From Bacteroidota bacterium (GTDB taxonomy: Bacteria > Bacteroidota > Bacteroidia > NS11-12g > UBA9320): a DNA stretch of 64,000 bases. Within the stretch, counting starts at the first letter, position 1. Every line of letters starts with the position of its first letter. The notes under the pieces are model-generated. The model made no database searches. It had not been told where the DNA came from and saw nothing but the letters and a program-made list of their open reading frames with translations. The translations under genes and the position numbers were made by a program. Of this stretch, positions 54,719 to 63,945 are shown one piece after another. The stretch lies in assembly GCA_947468275.1 (NCBI GenBank), contig CANIKO010000006.1:1-64000 (forward strand). The letters are read 5' to 3'.

Positions 54719-55018
54719 TCACATCCCCAACCCCGGAATATTCGGCACTTTATGTTTCATTTCTTCCGCCATCAGGCGGTCGGCTTGGTCAAGGGCATTG
54801 TTTACCGCTGTCAATACAAGTTGTTCTATCTCCAACTTTCCTCTCACATTTAGCACCCCTTGGTTAATATCAATTTTGGTAATTTTTCGTCCTCCGGTTG
54901 CAGTAACAACTACTTCGGCATTATACGATTCGCCGGTTACTATCATGGTTTCCAGCCGTTTTTTCATTTCTTCGGCCTTGGCTTTGGCCTCCATCAGTTC
55001 TTTTATTTTTCCAAACAT
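54719..55018 (-). CDS. ebfC: YbaB/EbfC-family nucleoid-associated protein
   Basis: The 99-aa protein matches YbaB/EbfC in size and layout: an N-terminal helix (MFGKIKELMEAKAKAEEMKKRLE), a sheet with the family pattern VVVTATGGRKITKIDINQG, and a C-terminal helix (VLTAVNNALDQADRLMAEEM). EbfC forms dimers that bind DNA and help organise the nucleoid. Here it is not next to dnaX or recR. The ATG at 55018 is chosen; a start at 55042 would run through the operator-like palindrome. Confidence 0.9.
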   Translation of the reverse strand: MFGKIKELMEAKAKAEEMKKRLETMIVTGESYNAEVVVTATGGRKITKIDINQGVLNVRGKLEIEQLVLTAVNNALDQADRLMAEEMKHKVPNIPGLGM

Positions 55019-55023
55019 GAGTG

Positions 55024-55050
55024 CAAATTTAAACTTTCTCAAAGTTTAAA
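55024..55050 (-). promoter_or_regulatory. ebfC promoter box overlapping a 10-bp-arm palindrome
   Basis: On the minus strand TAAATTTG (plus positions 55031-55024) lies 5 nt before the ebfC ATG. TTTAAACTTT-CTC-AAAGTTTAAA (55028-55050) is a perfect inverted repeat with 3 nt between arms that overlaps this box. A repressor dimer bound there would occlude the promoter. Confidence 0.5.
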
Positions 55051-55128
55051 ACTTTGGGATGGTTATGGAATAAAAAGCGGTTTTGTGTTTCTGATAAAAA
55101 TTTCCATCTCCCAAACCAATAACCCTAT

Positions 55129-55136
55129 TATCTTTG
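55129..55136 (+). promoter_or_regulatory. -7 box TATCTTTG upstream of pheT
   Basis: TATCTTTG lies 145 nt upstream of the pheT ATG but only 8 nt upstream of another ATG at 55145. The pheT mRNA would therefore carry a leader of roughly 135 nt containing short frames and a 7-bp inverted repeat (55149-55155 with 55190-55196). Confidence 0.45.
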
Positions 55137-55281
55137 CCTTTTTTATGAAATGCCCATGAGTAAGTTTATTCAAACCGCGAATGAAGTTAGGGCATTCCAT
55201 ATGGCTTATAGCTAAAAAACAGAAAACTACAAATCAAAGATTCGATAATACCTTAAACTAAATATATAGATTAATTATCAA

Positions 55282-57618
55282 ATGAAAATTTCGCTCAATT
55301 GGCTCAATAAACACATAACATTACCGGAAACTCCCGAACAGGTTGCAGAATTATTAACCAACTGCGGCCTAGAGGTGGAAGACCTTTATAAAACAGAAGC
55401 GGTAAAAGGTGGTTTTACAGGCTTGGTGGTGGGACATGTACTTGAAGTAATTCAGCATCCCAATGCCGACCGGTTGCGGCTTACCAAAGTAGATATTGGA
55501 AACGATGTTCCATTAAATATTGTTTGCGGTGCACCCAATGTGGCCGTCGGCCAAAAAGTGATAGTAGCGCCTATCGGAACCACAATTTACCCGGTGACAG
55601 GCGAACCCATGACCATGAAAAAAGCTAAAATCAGAGGTGAAGAATCGGAAGGGATGATATGTGCTGAAGATGAAATTGGCTTGGGAATCAGTCACGATGG
55701 AATACTAATTTTGGATACCGGTTGTAAAGTTGGAACTCCTGTTTCGGAAGTTATAAAAACCGATTCGGATACTATTTTTGAAATAGGATTGACTCCAAAC
55801 CGCGGAGATGCAGCTTGTCATTTAGGCATTGCAAGAGATTTAAAAGCTATTTTAAATCGTGGTTTGATGCAAGAAACCGACAATTTTTCATCCAACAAAA
55901 ACGGGAGCCCAATCAATGTAACAATAAATGATAGCAACATATGCGGACGATACAGCGGATTATTAATTAAAGGTATTAAAATAAAATCTTCGCCGGATTG
56001 GTTACAAAAATGTTTGAAAGCCATTGACATTAATCCAATAAATAATGTGGTGGATATAACCAATTTTATAATGCACGATGTTGGGCAACCCATGCATGCT
56101 TTTGATGCGGACAAACTAAAAGGAGATATAAAAATACGATTGGCAAAAGCAGGTGAAACTATCACGACGCTTGACAAAACAGAACGAAAACTTACCGGTG
56201 AGGAACTAATTATTGCCGATGATAACGGACCATTGGCTTTGGCAGGAGTTATGGGAGGTTTGGCATCAGCTATTAGCGATACCACTCAAAATATATTTTT
56301 GGAAAGTGCATGGTTTAATGCATCTAATGTTCGTAAAACCGCTAAAATTCATACCATCAGCACCGATTCATCCTTTCGGTTTGAAAGAGGAATTGACCCG
56401 CATCATACTGAAAAAGCTTTAAAAAAAGCAGCGAATCTTATTTTGGAAATTGCAGGAGGAACCATTTCTTCTGAAATTATTGATGTTCAGCTGGAACCTA
56501 TCGTATCGCCTAAAGTCCATTTTTCTTATAAAAAATTCAGAATATTAGCTGGAGTTGAAATCGACAAAAAAACTTTAAATACCATTTTACAAAATTTGGA
56601 TATTAAAATTGTATCTGAAAATAATGATGGGTTAGAAATTGAAATCCCTAATTACCGAACCGATGTAACCCGTGATATTGATGTATTTGAAGATATTTTA
56701 AGAATTTATGGTTACAATAATATCCCGTTTCCAGAAATAATGCATAGCGCCGCGGTAGTTCAGCCCAAGCCGGATAAAAATTTCATAAAACAAACCATTA
56801 GTAATTATCTTTCAGCGCGTGGGTTTAATGAAATAATGACCAATTCATTAACCCGCGAATCCTACTTTGAAGAAGCCGAAATTACTAAGGCTGTAAAATT
56901 ACTAAACCCTCTGAGTAACGAACTTAGTATTTTGCGTCCAAGTATTTTGCCTTCGATGTTAGAGGCTGTTGCCTACAATAAAAATCGCAAAGCCAATGAT
57001 CTTAAATTTTATGAGTTTGGAAAAGTTTATCAGCATTCCGAAACTGGTTTTAAGGAATTTGAAAAGCTTTCAATTGTTGTTACTGGGAATAAAGAAGCCC
57101 CAAACTGGCTTCAAAAACCAGCCAAAGCCGATTATTATTTTATAAAATCTATAGTTGAAAATGCGCTGGCATCCGTTGGTGCAAAAAAAGCCAAAGGTGT
57201 AATTATTGAAGAAGTTAGCCATGAATTTTTAAAAAAACTAGATATCAAAGGAACAGTTTGGTATGCTGAAATGAATGTGGATGCTATGATTTCGGCCCAT
57301 TCTAAAAATAAATTTAAACTACATGAAATTCCAATATTCCCAGAGGTAAGTCGTGATTTAAGTTTGGTATTGGATAAATCCATTCCTTATAGTGATATTG
57401 AAACCATAGTGACCCAAACTATTGGAAAGTATTTAAGAAAAATTACGGTGTTTGACGTATTTGAAGGCAAGCCATTAGAGGAAGGACAAAAATCCTATAC
57501 CATCAATATGGTTTTATACGACAATGAAAAAACCATGAACGACAAACAAATAGACACCATAATGCAAAAACTAATTACTACATTTGAAAACCAACTTAAA
57601 GCAATAATTCGAAAGTAA
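55282..57618 (+). CDS. pheT: Phenylalanine-tRNA ligase beta subunit
   Basis: The 778-aa subunit shows the bacterial PheT order. An N-terminal region (MKISLNWLNKHI) is followed by an EMAP/tRNA-binding domain (GLVVGHVLEVIQHPNADRLR, about 47-66). Next come the B3/B4 editing region (FEIGLTPNRGDAACHLGIAR ... DVGQPMHAFDADK), B5 and a catalytic-like core (RGFNEIMTNSL). The C-terminal FDX-ACB domain reads FPEVSRDLSLVLD onward. Length is normal (about 800). pheS is not adjacent. Followed at 3 nt by a small coiled-coil gene and then zapA. Confidence 0.96.
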   Translation: MKISLNWLNKHITLPETPEQVAELLTNCGLEVEDLYKTEAVKGGFTGLVVGHVLEVIQHPNADRLRLTKVDIGNDVPLNIVCGAPNVAVGQKVIVAPIGTTIYPVTGEPMTMKKAKIRGEESEGMICAEDEIGLGISHDGILILDTGCKVGTPVSEVIKTDSDTIFEIGLTPNRGDAACHLGIARDLKAILNRGLMQETDNFSSNKNGSPINVTINDSNICGRYSGLLIKGIKIKSSPDWLQKCLKAIDINPINNVVDITNFIMHDVGQPMHAFDADKLKGDIKIRLAKAGETITTLDKTERKLTGEELIIADDNGPLALAGVMGGLASAISDTTQNIFLESAWFNASNVRKTAKIHTISTDSSFRFERGIDPHHTEKALKKAANLILEIAGGTISSEIIDVQLEPIVSPKVHFSYKKFRILAGVEIDKKTLNTILQNLDIKIVSENNDGLEIEIPNYRTDVTRDIDVFEDILRIYGYNNIPFPEIMHSAAVVQPKPDKNFIKQTISNYLSARGFNEIMTNSLTRESYFEEAEITKAVKLLNPLSNELSILRPSILPSMLEAVAYNKNRKANDLKFYEFGKVYQHSETGFKEFEKLSIVVTGNKEAPNWLQKPAKADYYFIKSIVENALASVGAKKAKGVIIEEVSHEFLKKLDIKGTVWYAEMNVDAMISAHSKNKFKLHEIPIFPEVSRDLSLVLDKSIPYSDIETIVTQTIGKYLRKITVFDVFEGKPLEEGQKSYTINMVLYDNEKTMNDKQIDTIMQKLITTFENQLKAIIRK

Positions 57619-57621
57619 GTT

Positions 57622-57912
57622 ATGTCCGATATTCAGGTTTTAATACAAAATATTAAACAGAAGACAGAAAAAATTGTAGAAAAAAACCAACTGTTGTTGC
57701 AAGACAATTCAATTTTGAATGAAAAAATAGGAGCACTTCAGCGCTCCATCGACATTCAAAGAGAAACAATAAAGGATTTAGAAGAAAAGAATAAAATGCT
57801 TAAAATTGCACATTCAATTGCATCAGACGACGAAGGAAGAAAAGCGTTAAAGCAAAAAATTAATTCGGTAATCCGTGAAATTGATAAAAGCATGTCATTA
57901 CTTAATGGCTAA
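57622..57912 (+). CDS. Small coiled-coil protein between pheT and zapA
   Basis: The 96-aa product is a predicted coiled coil (about 5-65: TEKIVEKNQLLLQDN, EKIGALQRSIDIQRETIKD) with a short helical tail (INSVIREIDKSMSLLNG). It has no signal peptide. A similar small gene sits between pheT and zapA in other Bacteroidota. A division-related role with ZapA is plausible but inferred from position; it resembles ZapB only in being a short coiled coil. Confidence 0.78.
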   Translation: MSDIQVLIQNIKQKTEKIVEKNQLLLQDNSILNEKIGALQRSIDIQRETIKDLEEKNKMLKIAHSIASDDEGRKALKQKINSVIREIDKSMSLLNG

Positions 57913-57928
57913 AAAAAGATAATTAAAG

Positions 57929-58225
57929 GTGGAACCACAGGAAATATCCATCAAGGTATTAATAGGAGACAGACAATATCCGCTCAAAATTTCTTCTTTA
58001 GAAGAAGAGAATATTAGGAAGGCGGCTAAATTAGTTAATGACCGTTCAAAGTTTTATACCGATAATTTTTCGGTACAGGACAAACAGGACGCCATAGCGA
58101 TGACGGCACTTGAGTTTGCATCAGAAAATCTGAATACATCCACAACTGACCAATCAATATCAGCGGAATTGGAGCAATTACTCATTGACCTGGATCAATA
58201 CCTTGACAAGCAAGATATTTCTTAA
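57929..58225 (+). CDS. zapA: Cell division protein ZapA
   Basis: The 98-aa protein has the ZapA pattern: an N-terminal strand pair (ISIKVLIGDRQYPLKI), then EEENIRKAAKLVNDR and a C-terminal helix (DKQDAIAMTALEFASEN ... LEQLLIDLDQYLDKQD). ZapA binds FtsZ and promotes Z-ring bundling. The start is a GTG at 57929, 16 nt after the coiled-coil gene. Confidence 0.9.
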   Translation: MEPQEISIKVLIGDRQYPLKISSLEEENIRKAAKLVNDRSKFYTDNFSVQDKQDAIAMTALEFASENLNTSTTDQSISAELEQLLIDLDQYLDKQDIS

Positions 58226-58270
58226 AGTATTCACCACATTTTTACAGTATTAACCCAATAAAAACAAAAG

Positions 58271-59845
58271 ATGGATGCACTATCATTAGTATTAGGTATT
58301 GTAGCAGGAGTGGCCGGTGGAACTTTTGCAGCAATATATTTAGTAAACAAAAAGAACGAAAGCAAAGCTAGCAGCAGTGTTAATGAGGCTAATCAAAAAG
58401 CTACCAGCATTATTAGGGATGCTAATCAAAAAGCCGATGGCCTAGTTAAAACAAAAGAATTAGAAGCTAAGGAACGATTTTTTGAATTAAAAAACGAGCA
58501 CGACGAAAAGATCAACAGCAGGAACCGTGAACTAGCCGAAGCAGAAAACAAAATCAGAGGAAAGGAACAGAGTATAAACGACAAACTATCCAATCTTGAA
58601 AAGAAACAAAATGAAGCCGATGTGCTAAAAGAAGAATTAGCTGCGCATTTAGAAGTAGCGAAAGTAAAAAAACATGAAGCCGAAAAATTACACGCTAGCC
58701 AAGTTCAGCAACTTGAAAAAATTGCAGGTCTATCAGCAGAACAGGCTAAAAATGAATTGATAGAAGCATTAAAAGCTGAAGCTCAAAATCAGGCTTTATC
58801 TCAAATGAAACTTATAATTGATGAAGCAAGGCTTACTGCCACCCGCGAAGCCAAGCGCATGGTCCTTCAAACTATTCAACGAACCGCAGCGGAGCAAGCC
58901 ATTGAAAATACAGTTACCGTATTTCATATAGAAAATGATGAAGTAAAAGGAAGGATTATTGGAAGAGAGGGAAGAAATATCAGAGCCTTAGAAGCCGCCA
59001 CCGGTATTGAAATTATTGTTGATGATACACCAGAGGCTATTATTCTTTCAGGATTTGACCCAATACGCAGAGAAGTGGCTCGTTTGTCATTGCATCGATT
59101 GGTTTCTGACGGAAGAATACATCCTGCTCGAATTGAAGAAGTGGTAGAAAAAACTAGAAACGATGTGGAACAGGAGATTATTGAGATTGGCCAAAAAACA
59201 GTGGTCGACCTTGGAATTAACGGACTGCATCCAGAATTAATACGCATGGTTGGAAGAATGAGATATCGTTCATCGTACGGCCAAAACTTATTAAAACATA
59301 GCCGCGAGGTAGCCAATCTTTGTGCCATTATGGCTACTGAATTTGGTTTGAATGCTAAAATGGCGAAACGTGCCGGATTGCTCCATGATATTGGAAAAGT
59401 TCCAGAAGATGATCCAGAAACTCCACACGCATTGTTAGGAATGAAACTTGCCGAAAAATATGGTGAACATCCTGATGTAGTGAATGCGATTGGTGCTCAC
59501 CATGACGAGATTGAAATGACTAACCTTATTTCTCCAATCATTCAAGCGTGTGATGCAATTTCAGGTTCAAGACCAGGAGCTAGACGTGAAGACAGTGAAG
59601 CTTATATCAAACGATTGGTTGATTTAGAAAAATTAGCCGTTGGATTTGATGGAGTTGATAAAGCATTTGCGATACAAGCAGGCCGCGAACTACGTGTAAT
59701 TGTAAACAGCGACGTATTAGACGACAAACAATCAGATTTATTATCGTTTGATATTTCACAAAAAATAATGAAGGAAATGATCTATCCAGGTCAAATTAAG
59801 GTTACTGTTATTCGAGAAAGAAGAGCGGTAGCATTTGCAAAATAA
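58271..59845 (+). CDS. rny: Ribonuclease Y
   Basis: The 524-aa endoribonuclease initiates mRNA decay at the membrane. It has one N-terminal membrane helix ([20 protein letters not shown], residues 4-23) and a long coiled coil (about 30-200). A KH domain follows ([17 protein letters not shown] near 225, then [10 protein letters not shown]), with an HD domain ([12 protein letters not shown] and [15 protein letters not shown] near 372) and a conserved C-terminal region ([18 protein letters not shown]). Length matches the family. Directly downstream of zapA and 11 nt upstream of adk. Confidence 0.97.
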   Translation: MDALSLVLGIVAGVAGGTFAAIYLVNKKNESKASSSVNEANQKATSIIRDANQKADGLVKTKELEAKERFFELKNEHDEKINSRNRELAEAENKIRGKEQSINDKLSNLEKKQNEADVLKEELAAHLEVAKVKKHEAEKLHASQVQQLEKIAGLSAEQAKNELIEALKAEAQNQALSQMKLIIDEARLTATREAKRMVLQTIQRTAAEQAIENTVTVFHIENDEVKGRIIGREGRNIRALEAATGIEIIVDDTPEAIILSGFDPIRREVARLSLHRLVSDGRIHPARIEEVVEKTRNDVEQEIIEIGQKTVVDLGINGLHPELIRMVGRMRYRSSYGQNLLKHSREVANLCAIMATEFGLNAKMAKRAGLLHDIGKVPEDDPETPHALLGMKLAEKYGEHPDVVNAIGAHHDEIEMTNLISPIIQACDAISGSRPGARREDSEAYIKRLVDLEKLAVGFDGVDKAFAIQAGRELRVIVNSDVLDDKQSDLLSFDISQKIMKEMIYPGQIKVTVIRERRAVAFAK

Positions 59846-59856
59846 AAAATGTTGCT

Positions 59857-60423
59857 ATGAAAAATATAGTATTATTTGGACCTCCGGGGGCAGGTAAAGG
59901 AACCCAATCAGAAAGATTAATAGAAAAATACAAGCTTATTCATCTTTCTACCGGAGATATCCTTAGAGCCGAACGCAATGCCGGAACTACTTTAGGAAAA
60001 AAGGCCAATGAATATATTGAAAAAGGTGAATTGGTTCCAGATGAGGTGGTAATTGGAATGGTAGGAAATAAAATAAATGAAAATTTAAATACTGTAGGTT
60101 TCATTTTTGATGGTTTCCCAAGAACTCAGGCCCAAGGAAAAGCGTTGGATGAAATACTTAATAAATTGGGGCATCCCATTACCAAAATGATTGCATTAGA
60201 GGTAGATGAAGACGAACTTACCAAACGCCTTTTATTGCGAGGTAAAACGTCGGGTAGAGCCGATGACCAAGACGAAGCCACCATTCGAAACCGTTTTAAA
60301 GTTTATAACAATGAAACTCTTCCGCTGAAGGATTTTTATGAATCACAAGGAAAATATGTTGGAATAAACGGAATGAATAGTATTGATAAGGTTTTTGATG
60401 ACCTTTGTAAAATATTGGATTAA
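59857..60423 (+). CDS. adk: Adenylate kinase, short form
   Basis: The 188-aa enzyme interconverts ATP + AMP and 2 ADP. Motifs are the P-loop FGPPGAGKGTQSERL (residues 6-20), AMP site LSTGDILRAE, DGFPRTQAQ near 84-92 and RLLLRGKTSGRADDQDEATI near 125-144. The LID insert is reduced and has no zinc cysteines, which makes this the short adenylate kinase type. A REP-like repeat separates it from obg. Confidence 0.96.
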   Translation: MKNIVLFGPPGAGKGTQSERLIEKYKLIHLSTGDILRAERNAGTTLGKKANEYIEKGELVPDEVVIGMVGNKINENLNTVGFIFDGFPRTQAQGKALDEILNKLGHPITKMIALEVDEDELTKRLLLRGKTSGRADDQDEATIRNRFKVYNNETLPLKDFYESQGKYVGINGMNSIDKVFDDLCKILD

Positions 60424-60432
60424 TCCAGAATA

Positions 60433-60494
60433 TTGTCATTCCGACAAAGGAGGAATCTGAAAAAAAAAAATGATTCGTGCCTCAGCATGACAAA
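60433..60494. repeat. REP-like element with terminal inverted repeats
   Basis: The segment opens with TTGTCATTCCGACAAAGGAGG and ends with CAGCATGACAA, so TTGTCAT and ATGACAA form terminal inverted repeats around a run of 11 A. In my recollection, TGTCATTCCGA...GGAGGAATCT-type elements are dispersed in many genomes of this phylum; this is the only copy I saw here. Confidence 0.5.
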
Positions 60495-60536
60495 ATAAAA
60501 AAAAATCTAAAATCGCAATTCTAAAAATTAAATCTC

Positions 60537-61526
60537 TTGGCCGAATCAAATTTTGTTGACTATGTAAAAATCTTTTTCCGCTCGGGAAAAGGTGGTGCAG
60601 GCTGTATGCACTTTCACCGTGATAAACTAACTGCAATGGGCGGTCCTGATGGCGGCGATGGTGGAAATGGCGGTTCTGTAATTTTAAGAGGTAATGCCCA
60701 AATGTGGACACTTTTGCATTTAAAATTCAAGAAACACATTCACTGTGATGATGGAAATAAAGGCGAAGGAAGTAATAAAACTGGAAAGCAAGGCCAGCAT
60801 GAAATTATAGACGTCCCTTTGGGAACAGTAGCTCGTGACGCTGAAACCGGTGAATTTATTTTTGAAATAACTCAAGATGGCCAACAAGAAGTATTGATGG
60901 CCGGAGGAAGAGGAGGATTGGGAAATTGGCATTTTAAATCCCCAACAAAACAAACACCCCATTACGCCCAACCCGGCGAAGACGGAATTGAAGGCTGGCG
61001 AATTTTAGAACTTAAAGTATTGGCTGACGTAGGTTTAGTGGGATTTCCAAATGCCGGAAAAAGCACGCTACTTTCGGTAATTTCTGCCGCTAAACCAGAA
61101 ATAGCTAATTATGCATTTACTACATTAGTTCCCAATTTAGGAATAGTAAAATATCGAGATTATAAATCATTTATTGTTGCCGATATTCCTGGAATTATTG
61201 AAGGTGCGTCTGAAGGTAAAGGATTAGGAACTCGTTTTTTAAGACACATTGAGCGAAATTCTGTATTACTTTTTATGATTCCTGCCGAAGCTGGTAATAT
61301 CACAAAAGAGTTCAATATTTTATTAAACGAACTTGAGAAACACAATACAGAATTACTCTTTAAAAAACGATTGGTGGCCATCACCAAAACCGACCTTATT
61401 GATGATGAATTGATGAGTTTGCTAAAGTCTGATTTGCCTCCGGGAGAAGAATGTATCTTTATTTCTTCAGCCACAGGTTTTAATATACTTCCATTGAAAG
61501 ATAAGCTTTGGAGTATGTTGCAATAA
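60537..61526 (+). CDS. obg: Obg/CgtA GTPase
   Basis: The 329-aa protein has the glycine-rich Obg fold ([18 protein letters not shown], then [16 protein letters not shown], through [15 protein letters not shown]). A GTPase domain follows with G1 [11 protein letters not shown] near 165, G3 [19 protein letters not shown]4 TKTDL and G5 ISSATG. Obg acts in 50S ribosome maturation and stress signalling. The start is a TTG at 60537, since no ATG or GTG fits before the conserved [10 protein letters not shown] segment. It has no C-terminal OCT domain. Confidence 0.96.
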   Translation: MAESNFVDYVKIFFRSGKGGAGCMHFHRDKLTAMGGPDGGDGGNGGSVILRGNAQMWTLLHLKFKKHIHCDDGNKGEGSNKTGKQGQHEIIDVPLGTVARDAETGEFIFEITQDGQQEVLMAGGRGGLGNWHFKSPTKQTPHYAQPGEDGIEGWRILELKVLADVGLVGFPNAGKSTLLSVISAAKPEIANYAFTTLVPNLGIVKYRDYKSFIVADIPGIIEGASEGKGLGTRFLRHIERNSVLLFMIPAEAGNITKEFNILLNELEKHNTELLFKKRLVAITKTDLIDDELMSLLKSDLPPGEECIFISSATGFNILPLKDKLWSMLQ

Positions 61527-61674
61527 AGGAAAAATTTAAAGAGCGACTCGCAGAATACTAGAACAATAACCACTGAGAAAAAAGTGGGGAATAAGCTAAG
61601 AGATTGAGGTTTGGAGCATAGCAAAAAAATCATGGAAAATAGAATTACTTTTGTCAAATTCCTTTTTTCAACCA

Positions 61675-62613
61675 GTGATTAATCTTACGACCCATCAAAA
61701 AAATTCTATTACAATACTTATAGTTCTTAGTATTTGTATAGTTGCATTTCACGTTCCACCTCATTTTTCTTTAGCTATAGGGCTTATAATAGGATTATCC
61801 GTTGACAATCCTATTCAAAAAATAACAAAACCTATTACCAAATATTTATTACAAGTTTGTGTAATTGGGCTAGGCTTTGGTATGGATTTTATGAAAGTCG
61901 TAGATGCTGGAAAAACAGGAATACTTTTTACCCTGATTACCATATTTGGAGCCTTGGGTTTAGGTTTGCTTTTAGGTAAAATATTTAAGGTTCCCAGCAA
62001 AATAACTTACCTGATTTCTTGTGGAACGGCAATTTGCGGTGGAAGTGCCATTGCTGCCGTTAGCCCAGTTATGGAAGCCGATGAAAAAGAAATATCAATG
62101 GCTATGGCTACTGTTTTCACCTTGAATGCTATTGCCTTGCTCCTGTTTCCATACATAGGCCATATTTTAGGTTTATCGCAACATCAATTTGGCCTTTGGT
62201 CGGCCATTGCCATTCATGATACAAGTTCTGTAGTTGGAGCTGCTGCTGCTTATGGCGATGAGGCGTTAACAATTGCTACTACTATAAAATTAGCCCGTGC
62301 TTTATGGATTATCCCTATGGTAATCATTACGGCTATGATTTATGGTAAAAAAGCTGGAGTAAAATCGTTTCCAGTTTTTATTTTATTGTTTGTTTTAGCA
62401 TCTTTGGCCAACACATATTTAAATATTTCCAAAGAAGTTTCAAGTGGAATTGTAAGCCTTTCCAAATCTGGTTTAAGTATTACCCTGTTGCTTATTGGAG
62501 CCAATATTTCGATAAAAAACATTCGTGAAACGGGCGTTAAAGCACTTCTTCTTGGCTTTTTATTATGGTTCATTTTACTAATCGGAACTTTACTGGCGGT
62601 GATGAATTTTTAG
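61675..62613 (+). CDS. YeiH/UPF0324-family (putative sulfate exporter) membrane protein
   Basis: The polytopic membrane protein (about 10 helices) carries the family motifs VCVIGLGFGMDF, CGTAICGGSAIAAVSPV, SAIAIHDTSSVVGAAAAYG and GANISIKN. Transport of sulfate or another anion is suggested for the family but weakly supported. I place the start at GTG 61675 (312 aa). The frame is open further up, with a TTG at 61651, but that codon falls within a TACTTTTG box (61646-61653). An ATG at 61632 is in another frame and meets a stop after 16 codons. Confidence 0.85.
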   Translation: MINLTTHQKNSITILIVLSICIVAFHVPPHFSLAIGLIIGLSVDNPIQKITKPITKYLLQVCVIGLGFGMDFMKVVDAGKTGILFTLITIFGALGLGLLLGKIFKVPSKITYLISCGTAICGGSAIAAVSPVMEADEKEISMAMATVFTLNAIALLLFPYIGHILGLSQHQFGLWSAIAIHDTSSVVGAAAAYGDEALTIATTIKLARALWIIPMVIITAMIYGKKAGVKSFPVFILLFVLASLANTYLNISKEVSSGIVSLSKSGLSITLLLIGANISIKNIRETGVKALLLGFLLWFILLIGTLLAVMNF

Positions 62614-62702
62614 AATCAATATTTTCTTAAATGTTTAATATTTCATTATTGATATAATCCGTTTTTTAATGATTTACTTTGTAGTAATAAATACGCAAAA
62701 CA

Positions 62703-63119
62703 ATGAAAAACACAAAATTAAAAAGTGAAATTGAAGAGAAAATTGCCTCTAAAATTAATGAAATTGCTAAAGAACTGAAAGTAGAAGGACATGCTATAAG
62801 CAAGTCCATTACTGATGCTTCAAAAAAAATTGCCAAACATCTTGCTAAGAAATTAAAAGAGTTTGAAAAGAATAATACCCCTGCAAAAAAGGTTAAACCA
62901 ACACCAATTGCAAAAAAGTCATCAATGACTTTGACACCATCTAAAACACAAAAACCTGTCGCTAAAAAACAAAATAGGACTGCTTCTACAAATACGGTGG
63001 AAGCCTCCCCAAAAACGGTCGTTGCAAAAGTTGCGACAACAGCCCCAAAGCCAATAAATAAGAAGAGTGTAACTTTAAAAAAGGCAACTTCTACGATAAA
63101 AGGATCTACCAAAAAGTAA
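62703..63119 (+). CDS. Lys/Ala-rich histone-H1-like basic protein
   Basis: The 138-aa protein has an N-terminal amphipathic helical region (residues 1-58, EEKIASKINEIAKEL ... ISKSITDASKKIAKHLAKK). A disordered Lys/Ala/Pro/Thr tail (60-138) resembles the C-terminal tail of histone H1 and of bacterial Hc1-like proteins. It has no signal peptide. It probably binds DNA nonspecifically as a nucleoid component; this rests on composition, not a recognised fold. It is followed 80 nt later by an orphan ParA. Confidence 0.75.
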   Translation: MKNTKLKSEIEEKIASKINEIAKELKVEGHAISKSITDASKKIAKHLAKKLKEFEKNNTPAKKVKPTPIAKKSSMTLTPSKTQKPVAKKQNRTASTNTVEASPKTVVAKVATTAPKPINKKSVTLKKATSTIKGSTKK

Positions 63120-63199
63120 GAATATATTTTCTAATACATCAATTAATGCCATACCAATTAAAGAAAATATTGGTTTGATAACTTAATCTGGATTAATGT

Positions 63200-63943
63200 A
63201 TGATAACCATTGCATTATATAATTTTAAAGGTGGTGTGGGCAAAACAACCTCCGCGGTAAATCTTGCATATCTGGCTTCAAATGAAGGAAAGACAACACT
63301 ATTGTGGGATTTTGACCCTCAGGGTTCCGCGTCCTATTTTTGCCAAGTTAACACTAAAATAAAGGGCGGTGCCAAAAATATTATTGGAGGCAAAAATGAT
63401 ATTTTAGAGGCTATAAAAGAAACGGATTATCAGGATTTAGATGTATTGCCGGCAGATTTTTCAATCCGCAATATGGACATCATTCTGGATGACACCAAAA
63501 AATCTAAAAAAAAGCTAAAATATATTACAGACCAATTTAGTAAAAAATATGATTTCACATTTATTGATTGTCCACCAGGACTATCACTTTTAACAGAACA
63601 TATTTTTCATACCGCCGATTATTTTATAGTTCCTATAATCCCTAGCACATTGTCCATTAGAACTTACCATCAGGTAGTGGATTATTTTAATAAAAACAAT
63701 CTGGATACTAAAAGAATTCTGCCCTTCTTTTCTATGGTTGATATCCGAAAAAGTATGCATAAAGAAACAATGGAAACTTATTTCAAAGAAGAATCAAATA
63801 TCTTAAAAACCATAATCAAATATTCTTCTGACATAGAAAAAATGGGCATTGAACTTGCTCCATTGCCTGCTTTTGCGCCAAATTCTAAATCAGCTTTGGC
63901 CTATAAAACTCTTTGGAAAGAAATTAAAAGGAAGATTAAGTAG
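63200..63943 (+). CDS. ParA-family ATPase without a ParB partner
   Basis: The 247-aa protein has the deviant Walker A motif NFKGGVGKTTSAVNLAY (residues 8-24), the A' motif LWDFDPQGSAS near 36-46 and Walker B FTFIDCPPGLSLL near 120-132. Such ATPases position DNA or protein cargo over the nucleoid. No parB or parS-like site is visible nearby. The upstream neighbour is a histone-like protein. The downstream gene is convergent, 2 nt from its stop. ATG start at 63200. Confidence 0.9.
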   Translation: MITIALYNFKGGVGKTTSAVNLAYLASNEGKTTLLWDFDPQGSASYFCQVNTKIKGGAKNIIGGKNDILEAIKETDYQDLDVLPADFSIRNMDIILDDTKKSKKKLKYITDQFSKKYDFTFIDCPPGLSLLTEHIFHTADYFIVPIIPSTLSIRTYHQVVDYFNKNNLDTKRILPFFSMVDIRKSMHKETMETYFKEESNILKTIIKYSSDIEKMGIELAPLPAFAPNSKSALAYKTLWKEIKRKIK

Positions 63944-63945
63944 AT

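Noticed and set aside
61632-61682. ATG upstream of the YeiH-family gene
   Set aside because: It opens a 16-codon frame out of register with the gene; there is no sign that it is a frameshifted N-terminus of the transporter.
62666-63112. 148-codon frame antisense to the histone-like gene
   Set aside because: A mirror of the Lys/Ala-rich coding sequence, giving Phe/Leu/Ala runs; the sense frame fits an H1-like protein and the operon direction.
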